The notes: generated by a model not told the origin, from the letters alone. A stretch of 64,000 bases of DNA from Comamonas koreensis (GCF_021026195.1 NZ_JAJNCT010000005.1:62001-126000), one strand, 5' to 3'. Shown: positions 51,401-60,585, counted from the first letter of the stretch. A program made the numbers and translations.

Positions 51401-54154
51401 TTACTTCTTCAGCAAGGCCTTCAAGGCATTTTGCAGGCGGCGGGCCGAGGCTTCGTCGCTGCCGGTAGCCAGTACTTTGGCCACATCCTGCTGCCAGGTC
51501 TCTTGCGGCGAAGGATCATTGCGGCGCGTCAGCAACTGCAATTGCAGCGCACGGCGGGCATTGATGTGCTCAGCCGGGGTGGGCACCTCGGCGGCCATCT
51601 CCAGGCGCAGCATCGCTTCGCTGCCATCACCGGCGGCAGGCGCCGCAATGGCCTGGCTCCAGCTGTTGCGCGAGCCGCCGGCCAAGCGTCCCAGATCCTG
51701 CGCCTGGGGCAGCAGCGCAGCATCGCGCTTGCTCCAGGCCTCCATCATCTGCGTCAGTGCCTGGCCGTGGGCCTGGGTGGCCAGCTTGCGCAGCGCCGCC
51801 TGGGCGTGCTCCACCGCATCACGCTGGGCGCGGAAGGCGGCATCGCCCAGACGCGGGCCACGGTCTTCACGCGGCGCGCGGTCCATGCGGTCACCACGGC
51901 CAAAACGGTCGTCACTACCACGGCGCTCCTGGCCACGGTCGCTGCGCGGGCCACGGCTGTCGCGTCCATCCCGGCCGTCACGGCGGTCGCCGCCGGGCTT
52001 GCCCGTGCGGCCAGCAGTTGCGGGTGCATCACGGCGCATGCCAGGGCGGTCATCGCCGCTGCGCTGGGCAATCACGGGCTTGGGCGGCACAGGTGCGGGG
52101 GCCGGCGCCGCCACTTCTGCGCCGCCCGCACCGCCACCGTCTTCAGCGGCCGCTTCCTCTGCCGGAGCCGCCTCAGCAGCAGCGTCCGTGTCCGTTGCAG
52201 GTACGGCTGCTGGAGCGGGTGCAGCGGCTGCCGGCTCCGCCGACACCGGCGCTTGCTGGGCCTGCAGCGCTTGCTGCAAACCGTCCAGCGCAGCCTGGAT
52301 TCGCGCGGCATCGCCGCTGTGGTTGGCCGCTTCCAGCGCCTTGGAGGCATCGAGTACGGCCTGATCACGGGCGCTCAGCTGGTGCTGCACGCGCTCGCGC
52401 TGCTGCGTCTTGCGGGCAAAGGCTTCATCCAGGGGCTTGCGGAAGGCGTCCCAGAGCTTTTGCTCATGGCGGCGGTCCATCGGCACGGACTGGGCTTCGG
52501 TCTGCCATTGGCGCTGCAGCTCTCGCACGGCGTCGATGTTCAGGTTGGGCGCAGCAGCCAGTTCCACCGCCTGGGCCACCATGGCTTCGCGGCGGGCAAT
52601 GCTCTGCTTCTGGGCTGCATGCAAAGGTGCAGACGCATCGTGCAGCGCAGACTTCCAGGCCTCTTGCAGTTCGGCATAGGCCTTTTCGCCCACATGGCCG
52701 CTGGCGCGCCAGCGGTCACCAAACTGGAACAGGTCCCGCTGAATGCGCTTCCAGTCGGTCGAAGGCTTGTGCGCTTCCACCCAGGCCTTGAGTTCGGCGA
52801 TCAGCGCTTCACGCTCGGCGCGGTGCTTGGCGCCCTCTTCGCGCACCTTGGCCAACCAGACCTCGACATGCTTGTAGGCGGCGTTGCAGGCCTCATCAAA
52901 CTTTTTCCACAGCGCATGGTTGGTGGGGCCGCTCTGGTCGGCCTTCTTCCAATCCTCACGCAGCTGGCGCAGCGCCTCTTGCAGCTTGCGGCCCCCCAAC
53001 TCCTGGCCTTCGGGGCGGGCGAGCAGGCCCTGGGCCTTGGCCAGCAGTTCTTCGCGCACCTTGTCGGCGCTCCAGCGTTGCCAGCCTTCCAGTTCACCGG
53101 CAGCAATCAGCGCGGTATTGACCTGGGACTCCAGGTCCTGGTCGATCAGCTTGCCGTGCTGCTTGAGGGCAGCGCGCAGCTGCTGCGCCGCGCTGGATGC
53201 GCCCTTGCCATGGCCTTCGGCCGTGTGGGCCTGCAGGGCCTTCAGCGCTTCCTGCACCACTTGCTTGGCACGCTTGGATTCCTGTGGGTCGGCAGCGGGC
53301 TTGGCAGCAGCAGCACGGGCCGCTGCCTGTTCCACTTCGGTGGGCAGACCGCGACCGGCGCGGATCTCATCGGCCCAGACGGGCACCGTGGGCAGCGGGG
53401 CCTGCGCGTCTTCAGCGGCCGCCAGCGTTTGCTTGAGGGCCGACTGGAACGCATCCCAGACCAGCAGCAGCTGCGACTTGGAGGCCTCCAGCATGCTGGG
53501 GTAGCGCGCTTCCACACTGCCCCAGCTGGCATCGCCTTCCAGCACTGCGGCTTGGTCCTGCCAGTGCTGCACATCGGTGGCCAGTGCCGCCTCGGCGGAT
53601 TGGGCGTCCTTGTAGGATTTGGTGGAGAGCACTTCGACGCGCTGGGCCAGCAGCACCGCCGCCTCGCGCTGCACCTGCACGCGGTGCTGCAGGTCTTCAA
53701 TCGTCTTGACACGGTCGGCCACCTGGGTCTTGAGCGCAGACAGCGGCTCGCGCGACAGTGGCGCGCCGGCCTTCGCGGCATCGCGCTGCCAGGCCAGGGC
53801 GTCGGCAATGTTCAGCTTGGAAGCGCCCAGCAGTTTCTCGGCCTTTTCAGCCCATTCCGCAGCGATGGCTTCCTGGCCCTTGGCTCGGCGCATCTCGTCC
53901 ATGCGCTCACGGATGGCCTTGGCGGCACCCTTGTCGCGGGCAGACAGTTCCTTGAACACTTCCTGCAGCTGCTCGGCACCGGGGTTGGTCGCCAGCCATT
54001 CGCGCACCTTGGCTGCACGCTCACCCGAGGTGGCAGCCGAAAAAGCGCCACCGGTCACGCCATCGAGGGGATGGGGGGCAGCGGCCGCCTTGGCGGGTGC
54101 GGGTGCGGGCTCAGGGGTTTCGGGCGTCTTGTTGCGCGAGATAAAGGGGAACAT
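51401..54154 (-). CDS. DUF349 domain-containing protein
   Basis: The 917-residue, predominantly helical protein has several DUF349-type repeats in its first 600 residues (for example LREDWKKADQSGPTNHALWKKFDEAC and LQRQWQTEAQSVPMDRRHEQKLWDAF). From about 615 to 770 it is low complexity: first Ala/Pro/Glu-rich, then an Arg/Asp/Gly-rich tract (DRRDGRDGRDSRGPRSD and onward). A helical C-terminal region follows. There is no signal peptide, and the function of DUF349 is not established. The RGD/RGG-like tract suggests disordered RNA or protein binding. It stands alone with its own terminator. Confidence 0.9.
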   Translation of the reverse strand: MFPFISRNKTPETPEPAPAPAKAAAAPHPLDGVTGGAFSAATSGERAAKVREWLATNPGAEQLQEVFKELSARDKGAAKAIRERMDEMRRAKGQEAIAAEWAEKAEKLLGASKLNIADALAWQRDAAKAGAPLSREPLSALKTQVADRVKTIEDLQHRVQVQREAAVLLAQRVEVLSTKSYKDAQSAEAALATDVQHWQDQAAVLEGDASWGSVEARYPSMLEASKSQLLLVWDAFQSALKQTLAAAEDAQAPLPTVPVWADEIRAGRGLPTEVEQAAARAAAAKPAADPQESKRAKQVVQEALKALQAHTAEGHGKGASSAAQQLRAALKQHGKLIDQDLESQVNTALIAAGELEGWQRWSADKVREELLAKAQGLLARPEGQELGGRKLQEALRQLREDWKKADQSGPTNHALWKKFDEACNAAYKHVEVWLAKVREEGAKHRAEREALIAELKAWVEAHKPSTDWKRIQRDLFQFGDRWRASGHVGEKAYAELQEAWKSALHDASAPLHAAQKQSIARREAMVAQAVELAAAPNLNIDAVRELQRQWQTEAQSVPMDRRHEQKLWDAFRKPLDEAFARKTQQRERVQHQLSARDQAVLDASKALEAANHSGDAARIQAALDGLQQALQAQQAPVSAEPAAAAPAPAAVPATDTDAAAEAAPAEEAAAEDGGGAGGAEVAAPAPAPVPPKPVIAQRSGDDRPGMRRDAPATAGRTGKPGGDRRDGRDGRDSRGPRSDRGQERRGSDDRFGRGDRMDRAPREDRGPRLGDAAFRAQRDAVEHAQAALRKLATQAHGQALTQMMEAWSKRDAALLPQAQDLGRLAGGSRNSWSQAIAAPAAGDGSEAMLRLEMAAEVPTPAEHINARRALQLQLLTRRNDPSPQETWQQDVAKVLATGSDEASARRLQNALKALLKK

Positions 54155-54325
54155 GGAGTCAGTTCAGTCGTAAATACGGCCTGCATCGCGGGGCAATGCA
54201 GCCATTGGCACATAAAAAAGGGGGAGGCAGGCAGAGGCCCGTCTCCAAGTGCTATTTTGACCGGGTTTGGCGAGGACTCCAAGCACACCGGCATCGCTAT
54301 AAGGTAATTCAACCGAAGTATGGCC

Positions 54326-54361
54326 AAAAACAAAGGGCTGGCGCCCAGCGGCCCAGCCCTT
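54326..54361 (-). terminator. Terminator after the DUF748 gene
   Basis: AAGGGCTGG (54333-54341) pairs with CCAGCCCTT (54353-54361); the minus strand continues TGTTTTTGG. Confidence 0.8.
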
Positions 54362-54381
54362 GTTCGATGGCATGTGAGCGC

Positions 54382-57300
54382 TCAGCGTGGTGCCAGACTC
54401 AGCTCGGCATGCGGTGTCCAGTCCTTGTCCTCGCCAAAACCCTCGGTCTTGGCATTGCCCAGAAAGAGCCGCTCCAGCTTGACGCCCTTGCTGGCCAGGT
54501 AGTCGCGCACGGTCACACCCCGGGCCAGTGCCAGCTCGCGCATGGCATTGTCGGGCACGCTGATGCTGGTCAGCAGCAGGGTTTCCATCTCGGCCACGGG
54601 GATGTCGCTGGCCATGCCGACCAGGTTGCGCGGCTTCTGGATATCGGCACGTTTGTACACATCCTTGAGCAAGGCCGGGTACTCGGCAGCGCTCACGGCC
54701 TGCACGTCCTCGGGCTTGCCGCCAGCGCGCACCGTAACACGGCGCTTTTGGGCCAGCACCAGGTCATCGATGCGTGCCTTGCGCCAGCCGTCCTTCTCAC
54801 GCTCCAGGTCGGCCTGGCCGGCAACGGTCAGTTGCAGCGCCGGGCGGTCTTCCAGCGCCTTGGCCACCTTGTCCAGGCTTTGCTTGCTGTCCGCATCCAA
54901 CACCGCACTGCCCGGGGCGAAAGCGACATGGCTGGCCTCGCCGCCGCCACCAAAGGCACCTGAGAGCAGCGCAAACGGCGAAGTCACCGCCTTCATGATC
55001 AGGTTGCCGATGACCTTGAAGATGATCGGCGCCAGACGGAACTGCGGATCGTTGAGCGAGCCGCTGATGGGCAGGTCCAGGTCGATGACGCCATTGCGAT
55101 CAGCCAGCAAGGCCACGGCGAGCTTGACCGGCAGGCTTGCCGGCGCGCCCGGCACCGCATCGCCAAAGGTCAGCTGGTTCAGCACCAGCTTGTTGCTGGC
55201 CGTCAGCAGGCCCTCGGGCGTGACGTCGTACTGCACATCTACACTCATCTTGCCGCGCTCGATGCCATGGCCGGCGTACTTGATGCTGTAGGGTGTCAGC
55301 GGCGACAGCTCCAGATCGCGCACCTTGCCATGGATATTGAGCGCCAGCGGCTTGACCAGCGGATTGAGTTTGCCGGTGATCTCCAGCGACGCCGTGCCCT
55401 CGGCCTTGCCGCGCAGCTCCAGCTCGGCCAGTTGCAACTGGCCGCCGGTCGGCTCGGACGAGAAGGCGCCCATGCGCCCGGCCAGCTCGGACAGGTCGGC
55501 CGAGTAGTTGGGCCGCACAAACTGGTCACTGAACTTGACGGTGCCGCCGGCCAGGGTGATCGGGCCCATGTCGATGATCGGCCCCGTGGCCGGATCGGGG
55601 CTCGCTGGCGTGGCCGGTGGGGTTACCGCCGCGCCCCCCGATGCTTCGACCACCACGCCGTCAGCCGGAGCTGCCGCATCGGCAAGGTCCGCACCCCGGT
55701 TGCTGCCCAGGTCCTGCAGATTGAGCTTGCCGTTCTCCTGAACCACGAGGCGGGCGTAAAAGTCGGTCAATGCCGTCTCGCCGACCTGTACCTTCATGCG
55801 CTGGCCGGGCACCATGTCCACGGCCAGGGCACGCAGGCTCAGCAGCTTCCAGTTCAGCAGGTCATCGCCTGCGCCCATCAGCCCCATACCCAACGTACCC
55901 GCTCCCCGGCTGGCCGCAGGTGCAGCCGCCTTGCGGACGGTCTCGCTGGCGCGCTTGCCATCGTCATCGCTGGCGTCCTCGCTACGGGCTGGTACCACGG
56001 CGGCCACCAGGGGGCGCACGCGCACATCGTCCATGCCAGCATCGCCCTTCAGATGCAGCACCGGCCCCTTGTCCGATTGGCTGAAATCCACCGTACCCCG
56101 GAAATTGGCATCCGCCCGCACCAGGCGCACAGGCAGCATGGCTTGCGCATAAGGCACAAAGGCATGGACTGGCAACTGGCTCACATTCAGGCGCCCGGCT
56201 GCCGACAAAGGCGCCAGGCCCAGGCTACCGTCATAGGCGATGCGGCCCGGTTCGGAGCGGCCACTGCCGACCCGGCCAGAGAACTTGAGCGGCGAGGGCT
56301 TGGCCTTGGTCGCCAGCGGGGCATAGTCGCGCAGTTCCAGATCCCAGCCCGTCAGGCGAAAGGTGACCTTGCGGGCCGTGGATTCATCTTGAAACGCCAG
56401 TTGGGCGCCCTTGATGGCCACCAAGTCCAGTTGCACATCCCAGGGTTTGCTGGCTGCCGGAGCTGATGCCGGCTTGCGATCATCGGCTTTGCGGGCCCGC
56501 GATGCCACCAGCCAGTCTTCAAACATCATGCGGCCATCCTTGGCCCGCGAGACGCCCAGCACCGGTTCGACCAGTTGCACCGAACCCAGCTTGACATGCT
56601 GGGTTGCGGTATCCAGCACGGCATCCTTGACCAGCAACTGGCGCAGCTCCAGCAGGTTGTTCTTGCCCTTGAGGCCAATAGCCGGGCCATGGGGCGGCGC
56701 GCAGTTGGCCGTGCTATTGCACTGCAGGGCCACATCGGACACGCGCATCTGCGCCAGCGCCACCTTGAGGGCGGCGCCCTCGCGGCTCAGGTGCATTTCG
56801 CTGTCGATCGTGCCCAGCAGGCCGGGCTCGATCACCCCGGTCAAATAAGAGGCGCCCAGCTGCAGCGGCAGGCCCGTGGTACGCACATCCACCTCAGCCA
56901 TCTGGTCCGTCGCCTTGCCCGAGAACACCAGGCGGCCGGTAGACGGCACGCCCTGCGCACCTGAGAGCCCCGACGAACCCTCAAAACTGAAGGGCTCCTT
57001 GAAGGGCCAGGCAATGTGCTGGGCCTCCATATGGAAGTCATCCAGCTGCACGCGCGCTGGCAGCGGCACGCTTTCATCGACCCACACGCCTTTGAGGCGG
57101 CTGAGCTTGAGCGCATCGATCTGCACCGACCAACTGGGTTGGTCAGCGCTGGCTTTGCCAGCAGATGCGCCAGATTCGGCTGCGACCGCCTGGGGCTCGG
57201 CCTTTTCGGCATGGGCGTCAATGCTTGCAGCGTCCGAAGTGGCGACGGAGCTGGCAGGCTCCGCCTCTTCCGTGGCAGCGGCAGCATCTCCCCTCCCGGG

Positions 57301-58356
57301 CAGCGCCTGGCCCTGGGCATCGAGCAGGCTCAGCTTGCCATTCTTGCCGCGCTTGAGCGACAGCTGTGCGCCATCCAGCGCCAGCTGGGCAATATGCACT
57401 TGCCCCAACAACGGCTGCACATCGGCCAGTTGCACATCCAGCCGCTCCCAGCCCAGCAGCTCGCCATGGGCAGCGTCCAATACCTGCACACCGCTGGCGT
57501 GCACCTCGCCGCTCAGGCGCACCTGTGTTTTTTCCTGCTGCTCAAAGGCGAGCGCCAGGTCAGCATTGAGCACACCAGCGGCCAGCTTGACGGGCAGCGA
57601 CGCCGGGATATAGGCCAGATAGGGCTTGAGGTCGAGGTCCTTGATCGCAAATTTGGCCTCGGCCTTGCGGTCGTCGGCAAAAGGCGTGGCCTCGGCATGG
57701 CTCGCAAACTGGCTGCCATTGAGCACAAAGGCCAGCTGGGGCAGCACCTTGATCTCGCGCTTGGACTCCAGATTGCTCAGAAAAGGAATACCCAGCTGCA
57801 GATCCTTGAGCTCATGCGTCTGGCGCACGGTGTCGTCGCGGAAGGCGAGCTGCCCGTCTTTGAGCTCGATGTTGTAGAGCGCAAAGTGCGCCGTCTTGCC
57901 GTTGTCGGGCTGGGGCTGGGGCTGGGGGCTGCGGAGCTTTTGCAGCACATCGTCAAAATCGAACTGACCGGGCGCCGTTTGCGCCACATGCACTACGGGT
58001 TTGACGACCTGGATGGCATCAAGCACCGGTGCCAGCCGGAAAACGGACTGGATATCGGCATCCACATAGATGCGCTCGACCGCCAGCATGGCGGGGCTGC
58101 CGGGCTGGGGGCCTGCGATCTGCAGGTCGCGCACCGTCAGCTCCAGCGACCAGGGTTTGAACTCCACCGCGCCGATATGCACCGCTCGCCCCAGTTTTTC
58201 CGTGCCCAGCTTCTCACCCTGGGTGCGCAACAGCCAGGGCAGCAACAGCCACGACAATGCCCACAGCAGCAACAGCGCCAGCAGGCACCAGCCCAGCCGG
58301 CGCAACCAGCGCATCGCGACGAGCTTTTTCTTGTTTGTTTCTTGCGTTTCGCTCAC
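54382..58356 (-). CDS. DUF748 domain protein, AsmA-like envelope protein
   Basis: The 1324-residue protein is anchored by one N-terminal membrane helix (about 17-43) with basic residues before it, placing the rest in the periplasm. Repeated beta-rich AsmA/DUF748 segments follow (for example AVHIGAVEFKPWSLELTVRDLQI near 58-80, and later LDLPISGSLNDPQF). An Ala/Glu/Ser-rich linker lies near 385-430. The C-terminal 170 residues (PGSAVLDADSKQSLDKVAKAL onward) resemble an OmpA-type domain. AsmA-family proteins are bridge-like lipid-transport candidates; a role in moving phospholipids to the outer membrane is inferred. Confidence 0.9.
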   Translation of the reverse strand: MSETQETNKKKLVAMRWLRRLGWCLLALLLLWALSWLLLPWLLRTQGEKLGTEKLGRAVHIGAVEFKPWSLELTVRDLQIAGPQPGSPAMLAVERIYVDADIQSVFRLAPVLDAIQVVKPVVHVAQTAPGQFDFDDVLQKLRSPQPQPQPDNGKTAHFALYNIELKDGQLAFRDDTVRQTHELKDLQLGIPFLSNLESKREIKVLPQLAFVLNGSQFASHAEATPFADDRKAEAKFAIKDLDLKPYLAYIPASLPVKLAAGVLNADLALAFEQQEKTQVRLSGEVHASGVQVLDAAHGELLGWERLDVQLADVQPLLGQVHIAQLALDGAQLSLKRGKNGKLSLLDAQGQALPGRGDAAAATEEAEPASSVATSDAASIDAHAEKAEPQAVAAESGASAGKASADQPSWSVQIDALKLSRLKGVWVDESVPLPARVQLDDFHMEAQHIAWPFKEPFSFEGSSGLSGAQGVPSTGRLVFSGKATDQMAEVDVRTTGLPLQLGASYLTGVIEPGLLGTIDSEMHLSREGAALKVALAQMRVSDVALQCNSTANCAPPHGPAIGLKGKNNLLELRQLLVKDAVLDTATQHVKLGSVQLVEPVLGVSRAKDGRMMFEDWLVASRARKADDRKPASAPAASKPWDVQLDLVAIKGAQLAFQDESTARKVTFRLTGWDLELRDYAPLATKAKPSPLKFSGRVGSGRSEPGRIAYDGSLGLAPLSAAGRLNVSQLPVHAFVPYAQAMLPVRLVRADANFRGTVDFSQSDKGPVLHLKGDAGMDDVRVRPLVAAVVPARSEDASDDDGKRASETVRKAAAPAASRGAGTLGMGLMGAGDDLLNWKLLSLRALAVDMVPGQRMKVQVGETALTDFYARLVVQENGKLNLQDLGSNRGADLADAAAPADGVVVEASGGAAVTPPATPASPDPATGPIIDMGPITLAGGTVKFSDQFVRPNYSADLSELAGRMGAFSSEPTGGQLQLAELELRGKAEGTASLEITGKLNPLVKPLALNIHGKVRDLELSPLTPYSIKYAGHGIERGKMSVDVQYDVTPEGLLTASNKLVLNQLTFGDAVPGAPASLPVKLAVALLADRNGVIDLDLPISGSLNDPQFRLAPIIFKVIGNLIMKAVTSPFALLSGAFGGGGEASHVAFAPGSAVLDADSKQSLDKVAKALEDRPALQLTVAGQADLEREKDGWRKARIDDLVLAQKRRVTVRAGGKPEDVQAVSAAEYPALLKDVYKRADIQKPRNLVGMASDIPVAEMETLLLTSISVPDNAMRELALARGVTVRDYLASKGVKLERLFLGNAKTEGFGEDKDWTPHAELSLAPR

Positions 58357-58510
58357 GGCGTTGATCCTTACTCTGAGTCAGCACGGCCCGCCACCCAGCA
58401 TTGGTGACGGACCCCAAAGCCATTGTGCCCAAATATGCAGGTGCAGCGGCGCTGGCCTAGCACACAAAACCCGCATTGGTGGCTGGTTCACAATCGTTCA
58501 AAGCTTAAGA

Positions 58511-58576
58511 GCTTCTATGGAAATTGCACACCTCTATATATATATAGAGGATGAACCCAGTTTCCATGGCGGAAGC
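58511..58576. repeat. 66-bp nested palindrome
   Basis: The core CCTCTATATATATATAGAGG (58531-58550) is a perfect 20-bp palindrome. Outside it ATGGAAA (58517-58523) pairs with TTTCCAT (58561-58567), and GCTTC (58511-58515) with GAAGC (58572-58576). It could form a long hairpin or cruciform, or be a regulator site or miniature repeat. Confidence 0.6.
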
Positions 58577-58772
58577 CCTCTGGGCACAGTGTCTAGACAA
58601 GGCCGCGCGCAACGACCCACACGACCATGACGCTCCTATCCAACAGCAGGCCCGGCATCTGCCATCCGTGCGCATCAAGAATGAACCAGCTTTTCAAACC
58701 ACGGCACACCCAGCGACCCCAACGGCCTGCGAAAACACAACGCCAAAACCTGCCTTTTTGCATCTTTTCTAC

Positions 58773-58788
58773 TTATACCCAGGTATAA
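58773..58788. promoter_or_regulatory. Operator-like palindrome
   Basis: TTATACC-CA-GGTATAA is a perfect inverted repeat of 7-bp arms. It lies about 30 bases upstream of a promoter-like sequence (58819-58848), where an operator would sit. No regulator gene is nearby. Confidence 0.35.
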
Positions 58789-58818
58789 ACCCCAAAAACC
58801 CGGAGGAACGACAGGTTA

Positions 58819-58848
58819 TTGACCCTTTTATCCTGGTTTTTATACAGT
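58819..58848 (+). promoter_or_regulatory. Promoter-like sequence with no gene downstream
   Basis: TTGACC (58819-58824) is followed 16 bases later by TATACA (58841-58846), or 18 bases later by TACAGT (58843-58848). No ORF follows for 700 bases on this strand, so it would drive a non-coding RNA or be fortuitous. Confidence 0.3.
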
Positions 58849-59295
58849 TTTTTGGAAATTTGATGTGAAGTTGGCGTGCGTTCAGATGACCGCCTGATGA
58901 CGCAAGCACCTTTGCCCAAATCAGGCCAGGGTTTTGCGCAAGTCGCGAGGGTTCTTGGACGGCCTTCGCACGCAGCGTTCTGGTGTCAGTTGTCACTGCT
59001 GAAACACACTTGAGGCAGTTGAACAGGTCAAAAAAAGAGCATCCAGGCCGCGCAGCATTTGAAAAAGATTGACTTTTTGCAGCATCCTTTATATCAATCA
59101 ATGCATTAGAAACATTAAATACAAGCTATTGAGACTATAAAAAGCAGTTCCAACGAGGGCAACCATCCGGCGCCATTTCTGCCTGGCCTTGGAGCGGAAT
59201 GAACAGGGACTGTTGCAGACCGGATGGGGTGCTGGACGGGCCCGCTATACACGTTTTTTTATTACTTTTTTTTCTAATTTCCACATTCAATAGTG

Positions 59296-59325
59296 TTGAC
59301 TGGGTATTAAGCAAGCTTCTAGAAT
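59296..59325 (+). promoter_or_regulatory. Sigma-70 promoter of the lytic transglycosylase unit
   Basis: TTGACT (59296-59301) and TAGAAT (59320-59325) are separated by 18 bases. Transcription would start near 59332, giving a leader of about 220 bases. Confidence 0.65.
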
Positions 59326-59360
59326 TCAGCCCATTGCATTGATTGCTGATTTTTTAGTCA

Positions 59361-59512
59361 ACACCCTCCCGGTGTTTTGATCGTAGCCCCTGACACGCAA
59401 GAGCGTGCATGAAACGACAAGGGCCGTCTGCTGCGCAGATGGCCTGCCGGTGGCCACACAGGACAGTGTGGCCCCACCCTGCCAGACCCCAGCCCGGTGC
59501 ACAACCACCGGG
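59361..59512 (+). promoter_or_regulatory. Five-hairpin leader upstream of the lytic transglycosylase
   Basis: Successive stems are AACACC/GGTGTT (about 59361-59376), CACGC/GCGTG (59394-59407), GGCCGTCTGC/GCAGATGGCC (59422-59444, with a G-T pair), GGCCACAC/GTGTGGCC (59452-59473) and CCCGGTG/CACCGGG (59493-59512). CCGGTGG at 59447-59453 can also pair with CCACCGG at 59505-59511, giving an alternative fold. No ORF fits. It is either a regulatory 5' UTR or a separate small RNA. Confidence 0.5.
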
Positions 59513-59550
59513 CTATTGGAGGTGGTGGGACTTTGAAAGGAAAAATCCCT

Positions 59551-60525
59551 ATGACGGCTCCCGCGCAAGTGGATGCCGGTGTGCGCTCGTTGAGCGCCAC
59601 CATCAGCCGTGGTCTGATGACCATGGCACACAACAGTTTTGCTTTGATTGGTCTGGTGGTGGCGTTCTGCGCCCTCACCCTGGTGTCGCGTGATGACCTG
59701 CGCCATGCTGGCGAGGCGCAATTGCGCAGCTGGCTGCAGGCCCGCACGCATGCCCCGGTGGACGACCTGGCAGTGGCCGATGCCGATGCATCTGCGAGCG
59801 ACGATGCCGCCATGGTGGCTGCCGTTGACCGTGCCACCGCCAGCAACCCCCAGCAATTGCCCCGCAACCAGGCCAATGTGGCCTATTGGTTGGCCAAGAA
59901 ATACCGCGTAGCGCCTGAGCCGCTGGCCGTGCTCGTCTCTGAAGCCTACCTGGTTGGCAAAGAAACCAAGCTCGACCCCACCTTGATCCTGGCGATCATG
60001 GCGGTCGAATCCAGCTTCAACCCCTTTGCCCAAAGCTCGGTAGGTGCGCAAGGCCTGATGCAGGTGATGACCAAGATCCACACCGACAAGTACGAGCACT
60101 TCGGCGGCCACTTTGCGGCCTTTGACCCGGTGACCAACCTGCGCGTGGGCGTCAAGGTGCTGCAGGAATGCATCCAGCGCGCCGGTTCCCTCGAAGGCGG
60201 CCTCAAATACTATGTGGGCGCTGCCAACCTGCCGACCGACGGTGGCTATGCCGCCAAGGTGATGGCCGAGCACTTCCGCATCAAGCAAGTGGCCGAAGGC
60301 CGCAGCAGCACACCCAAGGCCCCTGTGGCGCCTGCCGCCAAGCCTTCGCTGTCGGCCCAGGCGGATACGCCCGCCGCAGCCGGTACCGTGGTTGACAAGG
60401 CCAAGGCTGCCAGCAACAGCGCCGCTGCGGGCAACGCTTCTGAAACCGTGGCCCTGGCCGACAAGCAGGCTGCGCTGCCTGCCGCCGCCAAGGCCGAGGG
60501 CACCGCCGTGGCCATGGGGTCCTGA
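59551..60525 (+). CDS. Membrane-anchored lytic transglycosylase (SLT domain)
   Basis: The 324-residue protein has one membrane helix (about 29-46) and an SLT lysozyme-like domain (about 135-245). The catalytic Glu 153 is in AVESSFNPFAQSS, followed by GAQGLMQVM and the AYKYYVGA-type segment LKYYVGAANLP. An Ala/Lys-rich tail of about 75 residues is probably a flexible linker towards peptidoglycan. It cleaves the MurNAc-GlcNAc bond. The ATG at 59551 has AAAGGA upstream; the 18-codon extension is not needed. It has a structured leader and its own terminator. Confidence 0.92.
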   Translation: MTAPAQVDAGVRSLSATISRGLMTMAHNSFALIGLVVAFCALTLVSRDDLRHAGEAQLRSWLQARTHAPVDDLAVADADASASDDAAMVAAVDRATASNPQQLPRNQANVAYWLAKKYRVAPEPLAVLVSEAYLVGKETKLDPTLILAIMAVESSFNPFAQSSVGAQGLMQVMTKIHTDKYEHFGGHFAAFDPVTNLRVGVKVLQECIQRAGSLEGGLKYYVGAANLPTDGGYAAKVMAEHFRIKQVAEGRSSTPKAPVAPAAKPSLSAQADTPAAAGTVVDKAKAASNSAAAGNASETVALADKQAALPAAAKAEGTAVAMGS

Positions 60526-60557
60526 TCAGCCCCATCGCGTTCTCACTCTTCAAGCAC

Positions 60558-60585
60558 AAGCACCCTCCTGGGTGCTTTTGTTTTT
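60558..60585 (+). terminator. Terminator after the lytic transglycosylase
   Basis: AAGCACCC (60558-60565) pairs with GGGTGCTT (60570-60577), followed by TTGTTTTT. Confidence 0.88.

Larger units (their letters stand above)
58357..59295. other. Large gene-free region with palindromes
   Basis: Nearly 940 bases, lower in GC than the window, with no convincing gene. Short frames at 58551-58868 (plus) and 58769-59101 (minus) lack ribosome sites and recognisable composition. It contains the nested palindrome at 58511-58576, TTATACC/GGTATAA at 58773-58788, a promoter-like pair at 58819-58848, and an inverted repeat CCATCCGG/CCGGATGG at 59163-59227. Confidence 0.5.

Noticed and set aside
51362-54307. 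A 981-codon open frame on the plus strand
   Set aside because: Antisense to the DUF349 gene; no ribosome site, no recognisable domain, biased Arg/Leu/Gly composition.
58551-58868. 105-codon frame starting right after the 66-bp palindrome core
   Set aside because: AGAGG abuts the ATG with no spacing and the composition is not protein-like.
58769-59101. 110-codon frame on the minus strand in the large gap
   Set aside because: No ribosome site with good spacing and no recognisable motif. It could be a decayed gene, but I cannot support it.
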